Source: an uncultured Draconibacterium sp. (lineage in GTDB: Bacteria; Bacteroidota; Bacteroidia; Bacteroidales; Prolixibacteraceae). From it: 64,000 nucleotides of DNA. Shown here one piece after another: positions 18,186 to 26,994 of the stretch. The stretch spans positions 2,495,501 through 2,559,500 of the forward strand of contig NZ_OY771647.1 in NCBI RefSeq assembly GCF_963674925.1, written 5' to 3'. The position numbers and the translations under genes are program-made. Position 1 is the first letter of the stretch. Every line of letters starts with the position of its first letter. Under the pieces are notes generated by a model. That model had not been told where the DNA came from. It made no database searches and saw only the letters and a list, made by a program, of their open reading frames with translations.

Positions 18186-18305
18186 CTATAATAGCTCAAT
18201 AAGGCGGAGTCCATACCAAATGGTTAAAAGAAGCATCACAAAAGCAAAGAACGAATAAAAAATTATACGCATTTTACGATTGTATTTGTTTTTTCCTTGA
18301 CTCAT
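18186..18305 (-). CDS. Small single-pass membrane protein, 39 aa
   Basis: The minus strand reads ATG AGT CAA ... TTA TAG for 39 codons. The peptide has a basic N-terminus (MSQGKNKYNRKMR) and then one hydrophobic helix rich in Phe, Leu and Ile ending WYGLRLIELL, giving an N-in single-pass topology by the positive-inside rule. Comparable tiny membrane proteins are common in Bacteroidota but mostly unannotated. It lies 83 bp upstream of the DUF1460 gene on the same strand and is divergent from the 18449 gene. Real translation is likely from composition but unproven. Confidence 0.55.
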   Translation of the reverse strand: MSQGKNKYNRKMRIIFYSFFAFVMLLLTIWYGLRLIELL

Positions 18306-18448
18306 TTAGGAATTATGTGTTGTCAGTTGTTCAGTTGATATACGATAAAAAGAGTTTGAGGTTTGGAATAATGAAAAAAAATGGCAATCAAATTGTAAAT
18401 GGTAAAAAAAAACCGGTATTTTTAGAAGGAGTACTTTTAACCAACTTC

Positions 18449-19138
18449 ATGAAAAAATTAATGCTGCTGTTCGTGTTTATTAACTGCTTTGCCGGTTTGA
18501 GCTTTGGTCAAATGTATTTGGCTGATGTTGAGTTCGATAAGGTGGGCTGCGAACAAGTTGAGCATTACGTGCAGGTCCAGATTAAAAACAATACCGAAAC
18601 TTTCTCGGATGTTAAACCATCGTTGGAACCAACAGCCAGCACTGATGGTTTTCGTTTTCACGAACGCGAATATGTTATAAAAGACAGCCTCCCCAAAGTG
18701 TGGTCGTTTTACGTACATACCAATCCATCTATTGCATGGAATGCGTCGCGATTTTCATTTGCAATGTTGTTTTCGAAAAGTAATAATGAAATGATCTATC
18801 CGAACGGGCATGTGGATGGAATTGATCCGGGACAGGTAATTTATTTAAACCTGAATGTTTTAAAATTTAAAAAGCTGGCCACGGCTTTTGAGATTACAAC
18901 GGTTGACGACAACAAGAAAGTTATTGAATTTAGCTATGTGGAGGATAATATTACCCATGGCAAGCAGCAATTAACTTTTACAAAAATGCGAAAGGGATAC
19001 ACAAAAATTATACACCGCACTTATTTTAAAAGCGAGTCAACTTTACGCGATCATTTTTTGTACCCATATTTTCATACGCGCCTTACCAATACCTATCACC
19101 GAAATATGAAGCATTTACTAAAAGCGTCAGAGAATTAA
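18449..19138 (+). CDS. Hypothetical exported protein, 229 aa
   Basis: The frame is open from 18317, but Met at 18449 begins a standard signal peptide (MKKLMLLFVFINCFAGLSFG) with Q as first mature residue, so this start is chosen. The mature protein is a mix of beta strands and has a basic C-terminal helix region (TRLTNTYHRNMKHLLKASE). I recognise no domain. It ends 7 bp before the convergent macrodomain gene, with no visible terminator between. Confidence 0.65.
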   Translation: MKKLMLLFVFINCFAGLSFGQMYLADVEFDKVGCEQVEHYVQVQIKNNTETFSDVKPSLEPTASTDGFRFHEREYVIKDSLPKVWSFYVHTNPSIAWNASRFSFAMLFSKSNNEMIYPNGHVDGIDPGQVIYLNLNVLKFKKLATAFEITTVDDNKKVIEFSYVEDNITHGKQQLTFTKMRKGYTKIIHRTYFKSESTLRDHFLYPYFHTRLTNTYHRNMKHLLKASEN

Positions 19139-19145
19139 TTGAGGT

Positions 19146-19652
19146 TTATTCGTTTAAAAGTTTTTGGTAGATGTTGTAATTCTCTTCATCGAACACACAA
19201 AATATTACTGTTTCAATTTCGTAGTTGTTCACCAGAAAATCTTTTACGGTTTGTGTGGCAATTTGTGCTGCCTCTAGTTTTGGGTAACCATAAATGCCCG
19301 TGCTGATGTTGGGAAAAGCAATGGAGCGGACACCATTTTGCAGCGCCTCTTCCAAACTTCGGCGGTAGCACGATGCCAGTTTTTTGGCTTCGTTATGTCT
19401 GCCTCCGTTATAAACCGGGCCAACGGTGTGAATCACATATTTTGCCGGAAGATTGTATCCTTTTGTAATTTTTGCATCACCGGTTTCGCAGCCCTTAAGC
19501 TGGCGGCATTCGTTTAAAAGTTGGGGGCCGGCTACCCGGTGTATAGCACCATCAACGCCACCACCACCCAGTAACGTTTTGTTGGCAGCGTTTACAATGG
19601 CATCAACCTCAAGTTGGGTAATATCGCCCCGGTGTAATTGAATTGTACTCAT
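19146..19652 (-). CDS. Macrodomain protein, O-acetyl-ADP-ribose deacetylase-like
   Basis: Single macrodomain of 168 aa, the MacroD/YmdB class. Diagnostic elements: IVNAANKTLLGGGGVDGAIHR near the N-terminus (ADP-ribose binding loop with catalytic Asn and Asp), GDAKITKGYNLPAKYVIHTVGP, and the second loop FPNISTGIYGYP. Members hydrolyse O-acetyl-ADP-ribose and remove mono-ADP-ribose from acidic residues. Cytoplasmic; no toxin partner such as a DarT is visible beside it. Confidence 0.94.
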   Translation of the reverse strand: MSTIQLHRGDITQLEVDAIVNAANKTLLGGGGVDGAIHRVAGPQLLNECRQLKGCETGDAKITKGYNLPAKYVIHTVGPVYNGGRHNEAKKLASCYRRSLEEALQNGVRSIAFPNISTGIYGYPKLEAAQIATQTVKDFLVNNYEIETVIFCVFDEENYNIYQKLLNE

Positions 19653-19708
19653 AACTGTGGCTTTCTAACCAAGATACAAAGTTTTCGAATACATCGGGGC
19701 AATTCATT

Positions 19709-20209
19709 CTAATCGTCAACCAAATCTTCAATGTTTTCGTCCGATTCGGGAACGGCCATTTCTGTAGATTTTGCCCGAACATCGTCGAAATTAAGCTTTT
19801 TACGCGCGGCCTTAACTACCATGCCAATTACAAATTTTATGGCAATATGTTCGGCCATTTCCGGGAGGTAAGGTATGTCAATTTTATCGTTGGCAAGACG
19901 TGTTAAACGTCGCACCAATCGTTTGGCTTCCTTTTTTGAAATACCATGATCGGTGCTACGAATCAGATCATAAAATTCGTTTGGCAGATGATCGTATAAA
20001 AAGGTGTCGATTTTAAAGATCACTTTGACGAGGATTTTTTCCTCACCGGTTTCATTAATAAAAGGGACATCGATTTTTTCATTTAACCGAATGGCAAGGT
20101 CTTTCACTTCTGCTTCTGTCATTTTATTACGCTTTTTGGGTTCTGCGTAAAAATCGTCCAGAAGTAAAACAAATTCTTCCGGAGTAAGATCGGCTACTTT
20201 TGTTGTCAT
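19709..20209 (-). CDS. Hypothetical protein with an internal duplication, 166 aa
   Basis: No known domain. The protein contains two related halves: EVKDLAIRLNEKIDVPFINE followed by a KILVKVIF strand, and EAKRLVRRLTRLANDKIDIP followed by HIAIKFVIG. Each half pairs a charged helix with KID-x-P and an amphipathic or hydrophobic helix. There is no signal peptide and the C-terminus is acidic. It is the last gene of a tight minus-strand operon (38 bp after the CHAP-type gene), so it probably works with the amidase and the amidohydrolase. Confidence 0.7.
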   Translation of the reverse strand: MTTKVADLTPEEFVLLLDDFYAEPKKRNKMTEAEVKDLAIRLNEKIDVPFINETGEEKILVKVIFKIDTFLYDHLPNEFYDLIRSTDHGISKKEAKRLVRRLTRLANDKIDIPYLPEMAEHIAIKFVIGMVVKAARKKLNFDDVRAKSTEMAVPESDENIEDLVDD

Positions 20210-20247
20210 AATTTTGTTGATTTAATGATGAGTATAATGTGTAGTTC

Positions 20248-20913
20248 TTAAGCCTGAAACAATGATTCCAGTAAATTGCGGGTTTCGTTGTTGTAAACGC
20301 CGTTTATTTCGAGTTCCGGTTTGCGTGTTTGCAGCTCTTTTACACCGTTTTCGGTTTTTGGACCAAAATCACCGTCGGAAGTTCCCACGTTAATATTCAG
20401 TAGTTTTAGCGCATCCTGCAAGGCAACCACATCAGCGCCTTTACTGCCTTTTTGAAGTACCGGCTCGGGAATAATGAGTTGCTCCCGGGCTGCCAACCGT
20501 TGATAAGACAAAACGTTATTTATGCGGTACGCCGAAACCGATACGCGGTTGCCCTGGTTGCCACCCAAACAATAAACACGCTTTTTGTCGGTTGAAACGC
20601 CAAGAAAAAAGCCTACGTGGCCTTTCCACGACTCCGGGCTTTCGCGCCAGAAAATCACCACATCGCCCGGTTCGGGATTTATAGTTTTTACACCTACATT
20701 TAACCAGGATCGTGCATTCGGTTTTTTCGAATATTCCAGGCCGGCTTTCATGGCTACCCAGTTAACAAAATTGCTGCACCACGGAATTTCATCGGTAGTA
20801 ACGCCTGCAATACCTGCTTCTTCGGCGTATTTTAAAACTTCCGGGTTATGTTCCTCGCCAACAATTTCTTCGGTGCCCAACTCTGCAAAAGCTATTTTTA
20901 ATAAATCTTCCAT
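20248..20913 (-). CDS. CHAP/NlpC-type amidase (TIGR02594-like) with C-terminal peptidoglycan-binding domain
   Basis: Residues 1-140 form a papain-like cysteine peptidase of the TIGR02594 kind: IPWCSNFVNWVAMKAG with the catalytic Cys near residue 46, PGDVVIFWR, and GHVGFFLG with the catalytic His. Residues about 153-220 form a PG_binding_1 domain (GSKGADVVALQDALKLL, DGDFGPKTENGVKELQ). There is no signal peptide, as in phage endolysins and some delivered effectors. It starts 11 bp after the amidohydrolase stop, so the two genes are one operon. Target bond and cellular location are unknown. Confidence 0.85.
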   Translation of the reverse strand: MEDLLKIAFAELGTEEIVGEEHNPEVLKYAEEAGIAGVTTDEIPWCSNFVNWVAMKAGLEYSKKPNARSWLNVGVKTINPEPGDVVIFWRESPESWKGHVGFFLGVSTDKKRVYCLGGNQGNRVSVSAYRINNVLSYQRLAAREQLIIPEPVLQKGSKGADVVALQDALKLLNINVGTSDGDFGPKTENGVKELQTRKPELEINGVYNNETRNLLESLFQA

Positions 20914-20924
20914 ACTAATTTGCT

Positions 20925-22505
20925 TTACGGGTTTATACTTAAGAATCGTTTCGGATTAGTACTGGCAATGGTGTCGAAATCATCGCCGAATGCTGTTTTG
21001 AAATCGTTGAAATATTGTTCCATGCTCGGCCCAAAAAACTGGGTGAGGTAATAATCGGAGCCATAAAGAATTTTCGATCTTTCGTAGTCGTTTAGTTTAT
21101 CGTAGAAGCTGGTTTTGAAAGTGCTAAGTGTTTCTCGGATGCTAAATACCATTTCCTGAGTGGTTGGTGATTCAATAATGGTTCCTTCCGAAAAACAGGA
21201 GAGGTCGGTATAGGCATTCGGGTATTTCGGGTTTTTAATGATATCGAAAATGGCCTTTGCCCAGTTGTCGATAAAGCCGGTTCGGTAAAGTGCATTCCAC
21301 ACTTTGGCACGTTCGGCTAAGGTAAGGTCATCGCGCAGAACTCGTTTTTTACGTTTTAAGGTGTAGGCCTTTCGAATAATCTCCTTGTCTTTATTCGACA
21401 GTGACATGATCGCATCTTCGAATTCTTCTTCGTCCACCCGCTTTTGCTCTTCCGGGAAATTGTAGTTGATGTAGTCCATAATCTGGCCACTGCCGCCAAA
21501 ATGCGCAAAATTGATGGTGAGGTCAGGATACTTTTTCATTACCAGTTCCCACAGTTTTGGGTGGTTTAGTTTTTTCGCGCGTTCGGCAATGGCTTTGTGC
21601 ACTTTGCGGCTAAAAAAGCGGTAGTCGAAAACAAGCGGCTTTTTAGGTTTTATGGTATTTCCGTTTATAAGAACATCGCCACGCACTTTTAGCACCGACG
21701 ACAAACAGGCAAATCCGCTGTTTGAATTGTGCACGGTTATCGGAATATTGTTTTCCTGGCACAAAGCATAAATGCCGGGAGTGTTGCGGGTGCCCATTAA
21801 TATCGGGTCGGTAGGAGAGAAACCTGCCGGAGCATACAGTTTCACACCGGCAAACAGTCCATCTTCGGCAACAATTTTCTCTTTTAGTTTGTCAACCAGG
21901 TTAACGTTGCCTTTGTATTCGCGGCGCGGATCAACACTAAAGAACGGTTTTATTGTTTCGTATTTACCTGCCAGATACTCCAAATCTGCAATTTGCTGGG
22001 CGTAATTGGCATTATCGAAAATTTCCACTTCCTCATCCGATTTCCGATCGAAACTGTCTTCAAACTTTTTTACATGGTCTCTGATTTTATCGAATGCCTC
22101 GGCCAGTTCATCGCTTTGAAGTTTACGGTTTACCCGCATTTTAATAAAAGGCAGTGCCACCGAAAGCAGCCAGAAAATACGTTTTATACGTTTGCGGTAA
22201 CGTTTATTCTGGTTTTCATCGTCGTCGTTATCGTCGGCATAAGTCAGGTCGAACATTAAAGGAGTAGTAACCACATTTCCCTGGTACACTTCGTCGAGTG
22301 CCTCAAACACGTCTTCGCTCGATGGCTGCGTAACTTCTTCCAGCGTGCGGTTAATACCGTCAATTTTAAATCTCAGTTCGGCCGATGTAACACCTTTGTC
22401 CACCAGGTCTTTAATGGCAAGTAACGATTGAACCACATTTACCAGTTTGCGTATAATCACGTCTTTGTTAAAAATGTGGCAGTGAATGTCGTAGTAAGTT
22501 GTCAT
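20925..22505 (-). CDS. Large metal-dependent amidohydrolase (amidohydrolase-2 / PHP-like TIM barrel)
   Basis: Translated from the internal Met giving MTTYYDIHCHIFNKDV; the upstream 15 codons of open frame are not needed. The N-terminal HCH metal motif, the mid-protein TVHNSNSGFACLSS, INFAHFGGSGQIMDY and the C-terminal ILYGSDYYLTQFFGPS place it in the amidohydrolase-2 class of TIM barrels. At about 526 aa it is much longer than usual members (about 300 aa), with an insert rich in charged residues between about 90 and 200 that includes a hydrophobic stretch (IFWLLSVALPFIK). Substrate unknown. First gene of a three-gene operon. Confidence 0.82.
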   Translation of the reverse strand: MTTYYDIHCHIFNKDVIIRKLVNVVQSLLAIKDLVDKGVTSAELRFKIDGINRTLEEVTQPSSEDVFEALDEVYQGNVVTTPLMFDLTYADDNDDDENQNKRYRKRIKRIFWLLSVALPFIKMRVNRKLQSDELAEAFDKIRDHVKKFEDSFDRKSDEEVEIFDNANYAQQIADLEYLAGKYETIKPFFSVDPRREYKGNVNLVDKLKEKIVAEDGLFAGVKLYAPAGFSPTDPILMGTRNTPGIYALCQENNIPITVHNSNSGFACLSSVLKVRGDVLINGNTIKPKKPLVFDYRFFSRKVHKAIAERAKKLNHPKLWELVMKKYPDLTINFAHFGGSGQIMDYINYNFPEEQKRVDEEEFEDAIMSLSNKDKEIIRKAYTLKRKKRVLRDDLTLAERAKVWNALYRTGFIDNWAKAIFDIIKNPKYPNAYTDLSCFSEGTIIESPTTQEMVFSIRETLSTFKTSFYDKLNDYERSKILYGSDYYLTQFFGPSMEQYFNDFKTAFGDDFDTIASTNPKRFLSINP

Positions 22506-22750
22506 AATTATGGGTTTAATAATTGTTATGCTTTGTTTGTGGTAATGCAAATGTCGAAGCCTTAGTTTTATAGGGGACTGTAACTAAAGACAAAAGCCTT
22601 GAATTGTTTTTCATGCGTCATTGGTTTGTGTTTGCAATCTCCGGGTCACAACTTTAGGATTTGTAAATTAATTGGATATACAAGTTATGAAATGAGCAGA
22701 AAAATAACAACTAATTGGTATGAATATATTTAGGTAGTGCTTTAAAAATA

Positions 22751-22784
22751 AAAAAGTCACTATCGTTTACTGATAGTGACTTTT
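22751..22784 (-). terminator. Terminator after glpF
   Basis: AAAAGTCACTATC / GATAGTGACTTTT perfect 13-bp stem with a 7-nt loop, flanked by A and T tracts. It lies just after the end of the glp operon on the minus strand and would also block read-through toward it. The rest of 22506-22810 shows no gene. Confidence 0.9.
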
Positions 22785-22810
22785 ACAGTTTATATACCGG
22801 CAAATTTGCT

Positions 22811-23545
22811 TTAACAAAAACAAAACAGCGCTGCAGCCAGGGCAGCTCCTGCAATTGGCCCCAGGATTGGAACCCATGAGTAGGCCCAGTCAGAACTTCC
22901 TTTGTTCGGAGCTTTTAACAGGCTATGGATAATACGTGGTCCCAAATCGCGGGCAGGGTTTATGGCGTAACCTGTTGGTCCGCCAAGACTTAAACCTATT
23001 GCCGTTACCAAAAGTGCAACCGGAAGCGCCCCAATCGAACCTAAACCAACTTCGACAGTTTGCAGCTGTTGGGTTTCAAACTTAAAGTCGGTGATGTAAA
23101 AGATTACAAATATCAGAACAAAGGTGCCGATAAGCTCGGTGATGAAGTTCTTTTTATAATTTCTGATGGCAGGTGTGGTAGCAAATACGCCCAGGAAACC
23201 AGCTTCATCTTTATGGGCTTTAAAATGATCATGGTAGGTAAGCCACACTAATATGGCTCCAAGCATTGCGCCAATAATTTCGCCGGCAATATAAATCGGA
23301 ACTTTTGCCCACGGAAATATCCCCCCCATTGCAAGGCCAAGTGTTACAGCCGGATTTAAGTGAGCTCCGCTTATGGGGCCGGCTACAATTACGGCCATCA
23401 TAACGGCCAGTCCCCAGCCCAGCGAAATTACAATCCATCCGCCATTATGGCCTTTTGTATCTTTCAATACTACATTAGCAACAACTCCGTCTCCCAGGAG
23501 TATCAATATCATCGTGGCAATGATTTCTGCTACAAATTCATTCAT
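22811..23545 (-). CDS. glpF: Glycerol uptake facilitator (aquaglyceroporin)
   Basis: MIP-family channel of 244 aa with six membrane helices and both half-helix signatures: SGAHLNPAVTLGLA and GYAINPARDLGPR. The Asp after the second NPAR is the mark of glycerol-conducting members. It admits glycerol across the inner membrane. Last gene of the minus-strand glpK-glpD-glpF operon, 61 bp after glpD, with a terminator behind it. Confidence 0.95.
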   Translation of the reverse strand: MNEFVAEIIATMILILLGDGVVANVVLKDTKGHNGGWIVISLGWGLAVMMAVIVAGPISGAHLNPAVTLGLAMGGIFPWAKVPIYIAGEIIGAMLGAILVWLTYHDHFKAHKDEAGFLGVFATTPAIRNYKKNFITELIGTFVLIFVIFYITDFKFETQQLQTVEVGLGSIGALPVALLVTAIGLSLGGPTGYAINPARDLGPRIIHSLLKAPNKGSSDWAYSWVPILGPIAGAALAAALFCFC

Positions 23546-23606
23546 TTCAGTTATTCGTTTATTTAAATATAGTTCCTTAAAGCTTAGTTTTATTGTTTGC
23601 TATGGA

Positions 23607-25169
23607 TTATAAGTAATAGCCTTTTGCAAGCTGGTAAAATTCTTCGACTTGTTGATCAATCCACCCGGAATCTTTGCCCAGTTCATTTGCCATTATTTTG
23701 GCCACTTTGGGGGCCATTTCTTCGGCAGCGCGTGCATCAAGATATAAAGCTCTTACCCGGCGTGCCAGAACATCGTCGAGGGTCATTGCCATTTCTTTTT
23801 TACATGCCCAAACTACTTCGGCAACTGTAAAGTCCAAACGCTCATGCAGTTTTTCCCCCAATTTAGGATTATCCTCAATCATTTCTTTAATGGCTTTTGC
23901 TTCCGATCCGTACACATAAAAATGATCATTAAGATCTATGTTTTTTGTGTAACCATGAATGGCCAGATTTTCGGTTTGGCAAGGACGTTCCGGTAGTCCA
24001 GCAAGGATAACGGCGTTGTTTATGGTGTCTTCACCCATTTTGCGGTAGGTTGTCCATTTCCCACCAGTAATGGTAATAAGCCCGGATAAACTCACAATCA
24101 CTTTATGACTGCGGGAAATTTCTTTTGTCTTTTTCTCGCCATCTTCTTCAGGTGCGGCAAGCGGACGCAAACCTGCAAAGATACTTCGTACATCGCTTCT
24201 TTTTGGCGGGCGAGTGAGGTAGCGGCCGGCTGTGTTTAGTATGAACTCAATTTCTTCTTCCAAAGCTCTTGGTTCAAGGCTGGCTTCTTCAATAAGCGTA
24301 TCGGTGGTTCCAACAACAACTTTTCCGCGCCACGGAACGGCAAACAGTACACGCCCGTCGTCGGTTTTGGGTATCATAATGGCGTGGTCGCCTTTTAGAA
24401 ATTCATGATCGAGTACGAAGTGAATTCCCTGGCTGGGCACCACTTTTTTTGGGGTGCCGGGTTCATCCATTTGTAAAATTTCGTCGGTAAAAACACCGGT
24501 TGCATTTACCACTGCTTTGGCTTTTATCTCCAACTCGTCGCCACCAATCAGGTCTTTTGCTTTTACCCCGCAAATCATTCCTTCTTCGTCTTTTAGTAAT
24601 CCGATAACCTTGGTGTAGTTTACTGCCACGCCATCGTAATCGATAACAGTTTGTGCAAGGTTTATCGAAAGTCTGGCATCGTCAAACTGTCCGTCGTGAT
24701 ATATTACACCGCCTGTTAATCCTTCTTCTTTAAGAGTTGGCAGGGCTTCCAGTGTTTCTTGTTTCGAGAGGTGAACGGAAGGGCCAAGCCCCAGCTTTCC
24801 GGCCATCATGTCGTAAACTTTCAATCCTACAGTGTAGAACGGACCTCCCCACCATTCGTAATTCGGAATAATAAACGATTGATTTTTAACCAGGTGAGGC
24901 GCATTTTGCCGCATTAATCCTCGTTCGCGGAGTGCTTCTAAAACCAGCGAAATATCTCCCTGGGCAAGATAGCGTACTCCGCCGTGTACCAGTTTGGTAC
25001 TTCGGCTCGAGGTTCCTTTGGCAAAATCGGCACCTTCAAGCAGCAGTGTTTTGTATTTTCGGGTAGCAGATTCGAGCGCGACTCCCAGTCCTGAAGCACC
25101 ACCGCCAATTACAACAATATCCCATTCAATATCGGCTTTGGCTTTACGTAATTGTTTGTGTCTTTTCAT
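23607..25169 (-). CDS. glpD: FAD-dependent glycerol-3-phosphate dehydrogenase
   Basis: Oxidises glycerol-3-phosphate to dihydroxyacetone phosphate at the inner membrane. 520 aa; the FAD-binding VVIGGGASGLGVALESATR, the GTSSRSTKLVHGGVRYL block, LFAVPWRGKVVVGTTDT and GGKWTTYRKMGED are all GlpD/GlpA marks, and the C-terminal domain (DVLARRVRALYLD) is complete. 23 bp separate it from glpK. Together with glpK and glpF it makes a full glycerol-to-DHAP route. Confidence 0.95.
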   Translation of the reverse strand: MKRHKQLRKAKADIEWDIVVIGGGASGLGVALESATRKYKTLLLEGADFAKGTSSRSTKLVHGGVRYLAQGDISLVLEALRERGLMRQNAPHLVKNQSFIIPNYEWWGGPFYTVGLKVYDMMAGKLGLGPSVHLSKQETLEALPTLKEEGLTGGVIYHDGQFDDARLSINLAQTVIDYDGVAVNYTKVIGLLKDEEGMICGVKAKDLIGGDELEIKAKAVVNATGVFTDEILQMDEPGTPKKVVPSQGIHFVLDHEFLKGDHAIMIPKTDDGRVLFAVPWRGKVVVGTTDTLIEEASLEPRALEEEIEFILNTAGRYLTRPPKRSDVRSIFAGLRPLAAPEEDGEKKTKEISRSHKVIVSLSGLITITGGKWTTYRKMGEDTINNAVILAGLPERPCQTENLAIHGYTKNIDLNDHFYVYGSEAKAIKEMIEDNPKLGEKLHERLDFTVAEVVWACKKEMAMTLDDVLARRVRALYLDARAAEEMAPKVAKIMANELGKDSGWIDQQVEEFYQLAKGYYL

Positions 25170-25192
25170 AAATTTCAGGCTTAGTAAATCGT

Positions 25193-26698
25193 TTATTCAT
25201 CATCATCGTCGTCAATCCATTCTTTGGCTTTTGTAAGTGCCTTTTGCCATTTGCGAATAGATTTATCCATGATATCCTTTGAAATTTGTGGAGTAAAAGT
25301 TTTGTCTTTTTCCCATTGCGACTGTAATTCATCCAGATCTTGCCAGTAACCCACTGCCAAACCGGCAAGATAGGCAGCTCCCAAAGCGGTGGTTTCCAAT
25401 TGGCGCGGGCGTATTACCGGAGATTGCAGGGTCTCGGATTGAAACTGTAACAGAAGGTTGTTTGCTGCCGCACCACCATCAACACGTAGTTCTTTAATTT
25501 CAATGCCGGAGTCGGCTTCCATCGCCTTCAGCACATCCATCACCTGAAAGGCAATTCCTTCTAATGTGGCTCGTGCAAAGTGTCCGTTCGATGTCCCACG
25601 GGTTATGCCAACCACAATACCACGTGCGTACTGGTCCCAGTGCGGAGCTCCAAGCCCGGTTAATGCCGGAACAAAATAAACACCTCCGTTGTCTTCAACC
25701 GAAAGCGCCAGGGCTTCAATTTCCGGTGCACTTTTTATCAGTCCCAGCTGGTCGCGAAGCCACTGAACTGCAGCTCCAGCAATAAAAATGCTTCCTTCCA
25801 GCGCATACGATACTTTTCCGTTTATCTTCCAGGCAATCGTAGTTACCAGGTTGTTTTCCGACAGGATGGCTTTTTCGCCGGTATTAAGCAGCATAAAACA
25901 TCCTGTTCCGTAGGTGTTTTTAGCCATTCCCGGATGTATACATTGCTGACCAAACAAAGCAGCCTGTTGGTCGCCGGCAATACCGGCTATTGGTATTTCG
26001 TGCGCAAATATGGTTGTTTTGGTTTGTCCTACGACTTCGCTTGATGCACAAACTTCAGGCAACATACTTTTCGGTATATTAAAGAGTTCAAGCAGCTCTT
26101 TGTCCCAGCAGCAATCGTTTATATTATATAGTAATGTTCTGCTGGCATTGGTAATATCAGTAACGTGTTTGTCGCCACGGGTAAGTTTCCAGATTAACCA
26201 CGAATCCACCGTTCCAAAAGCCAGTTTCCCGGCTTCTGCTTTTTCTCTTGCACCTTTAACATTGTCAAGAATCCATTGCACTTTGGTGCCCGAAAAATAG
26301 GCATCAATTACCAGCCCTGTTTTGGTGCGAATCAATTGCTGGTATCCTTTTTCTTTTAATGCATCGCAATATTTGGCTGTTCGCCGGTCTTGCCAAACAA
26401 TAGCATTGTATACCGGTTCGCCGGTTTCTTTGTCCCAAACAATAGTTGTTTCGCGTTGGTTGGTTATACCAATTGCGGCAATGTTTTTTCCGTTAATTCC
26501 AATTTTTGTAATGGCCTCGGCTGCAACTGCTGCCTGCGACGACCAAATTTCATTGGGATCATGTTCCACCCAGCCCGGTTTCGGAAATATCTGCTCAAAC
26601 TCTTTGTGGGCAACCGATTTTATTGCACCAAGCTGATCGAAAACAATGGCACGCGAACTGGTTGTGCCCTGGTCAAACGCAAGTATGTATTTATTCAT
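25193..26698 (-). CDS. glpK: Glycerol kinase
   Basis: FGGY-family kinase, 501 aa, phosphorylating glycerol with ATP. Marks: AFDQGTTSSRAIVFD, GWVEHDPNEIW, GITNQRETTIVWD, GIAGDQQAALFGQ, TYGTGCFMLLNTG and RVDGGAAANNLLLQ. The C-terminus ends in an acidic WIDDDDDE tail that is not part of the catalytic fold. First gene of the glp operon. The upstream 300 bp (26699-26994) holds no gene that I can support. Confidence 0.97.
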   Translation of the reverse strand: MNKYILAFDQGTTSSRAIVFDQLGAIKSVAHKEFEQIFPKPGWVEHDPNEIWSSQAAVAAEAITKIGINGKNIAAIGITNQRETTIVWDKETGEPVYNAIVWQDRRTAKYCDALKEKGYQQLIRTKTGLVIDAYFSGTKVQWILDNVKGAREKAEAGKLAFGTVDSWLIWKLTRGDKHVTDITNASRTLLYNINDCCWDKELLELFNIPKSMLPEVCASSEVVGQTKTTIFAHEIPIAGIAGDQQAALFGQQCIHPGMAKNTYGTGCFMLLNTGEKAILSENNLVTTIAWKINGKVSYALEGSIFIAGAAVQWLRDQLGLIKSAPEIEALALSVEDNGGVYFVPALTGLGAPHWDQYARGIVVGITRGTSNGHFARATLEGIAFQVMDVLKAMEADSGIEIKELRVDGGAAANNLLLQFQSETLQSPVIRPRQLETTALGAAYLAGLAVGYWQDLDELQSQWEKDKTFTPQISKDIMDKSIRKWQKALTKAKEWIDDDDDE

Positions 26699-26994
26699 AA
26701 GGTTTATGGTTTAAAGTTTTTAATTCTGAGTAATGAGTTATCGATCATTTCAAACCAGGCATTCACAAGTTCTATCTGTTCGGTGCCTATATTGGTAATC
26801 CTGTTTTGTTATTGGTCATAAATTTTGTTTCAGAAAATTTCCAACTAATGTATAAACAGATACATCGTAATACAAGGTAAGTAGTGAAATGGAATACTGT
26901 TTTATAGCATGTGTACTTAGTGGCAAAAAATAGGAGAGGTTACAGCGTTTGGGGATTTTGCATGTATTTCTGGTAAATGTCGGTAACGCTGCTA

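Noticed and set aside
18317..18448. N-terminal 44 codons of the longer frame ahead of the exported protein at 18449
   Set aside because: The internal Met starts a complete signal peptide; the upstream part would mask it and looks non-coding.
19146..19652. Macrodomain protein as antitoxin of a DarTG-type pair
   Set aside because: No DarT-like ADP-ribosyltransferase gene is adjacent; the protein is the short, single-domain housekeeping type.
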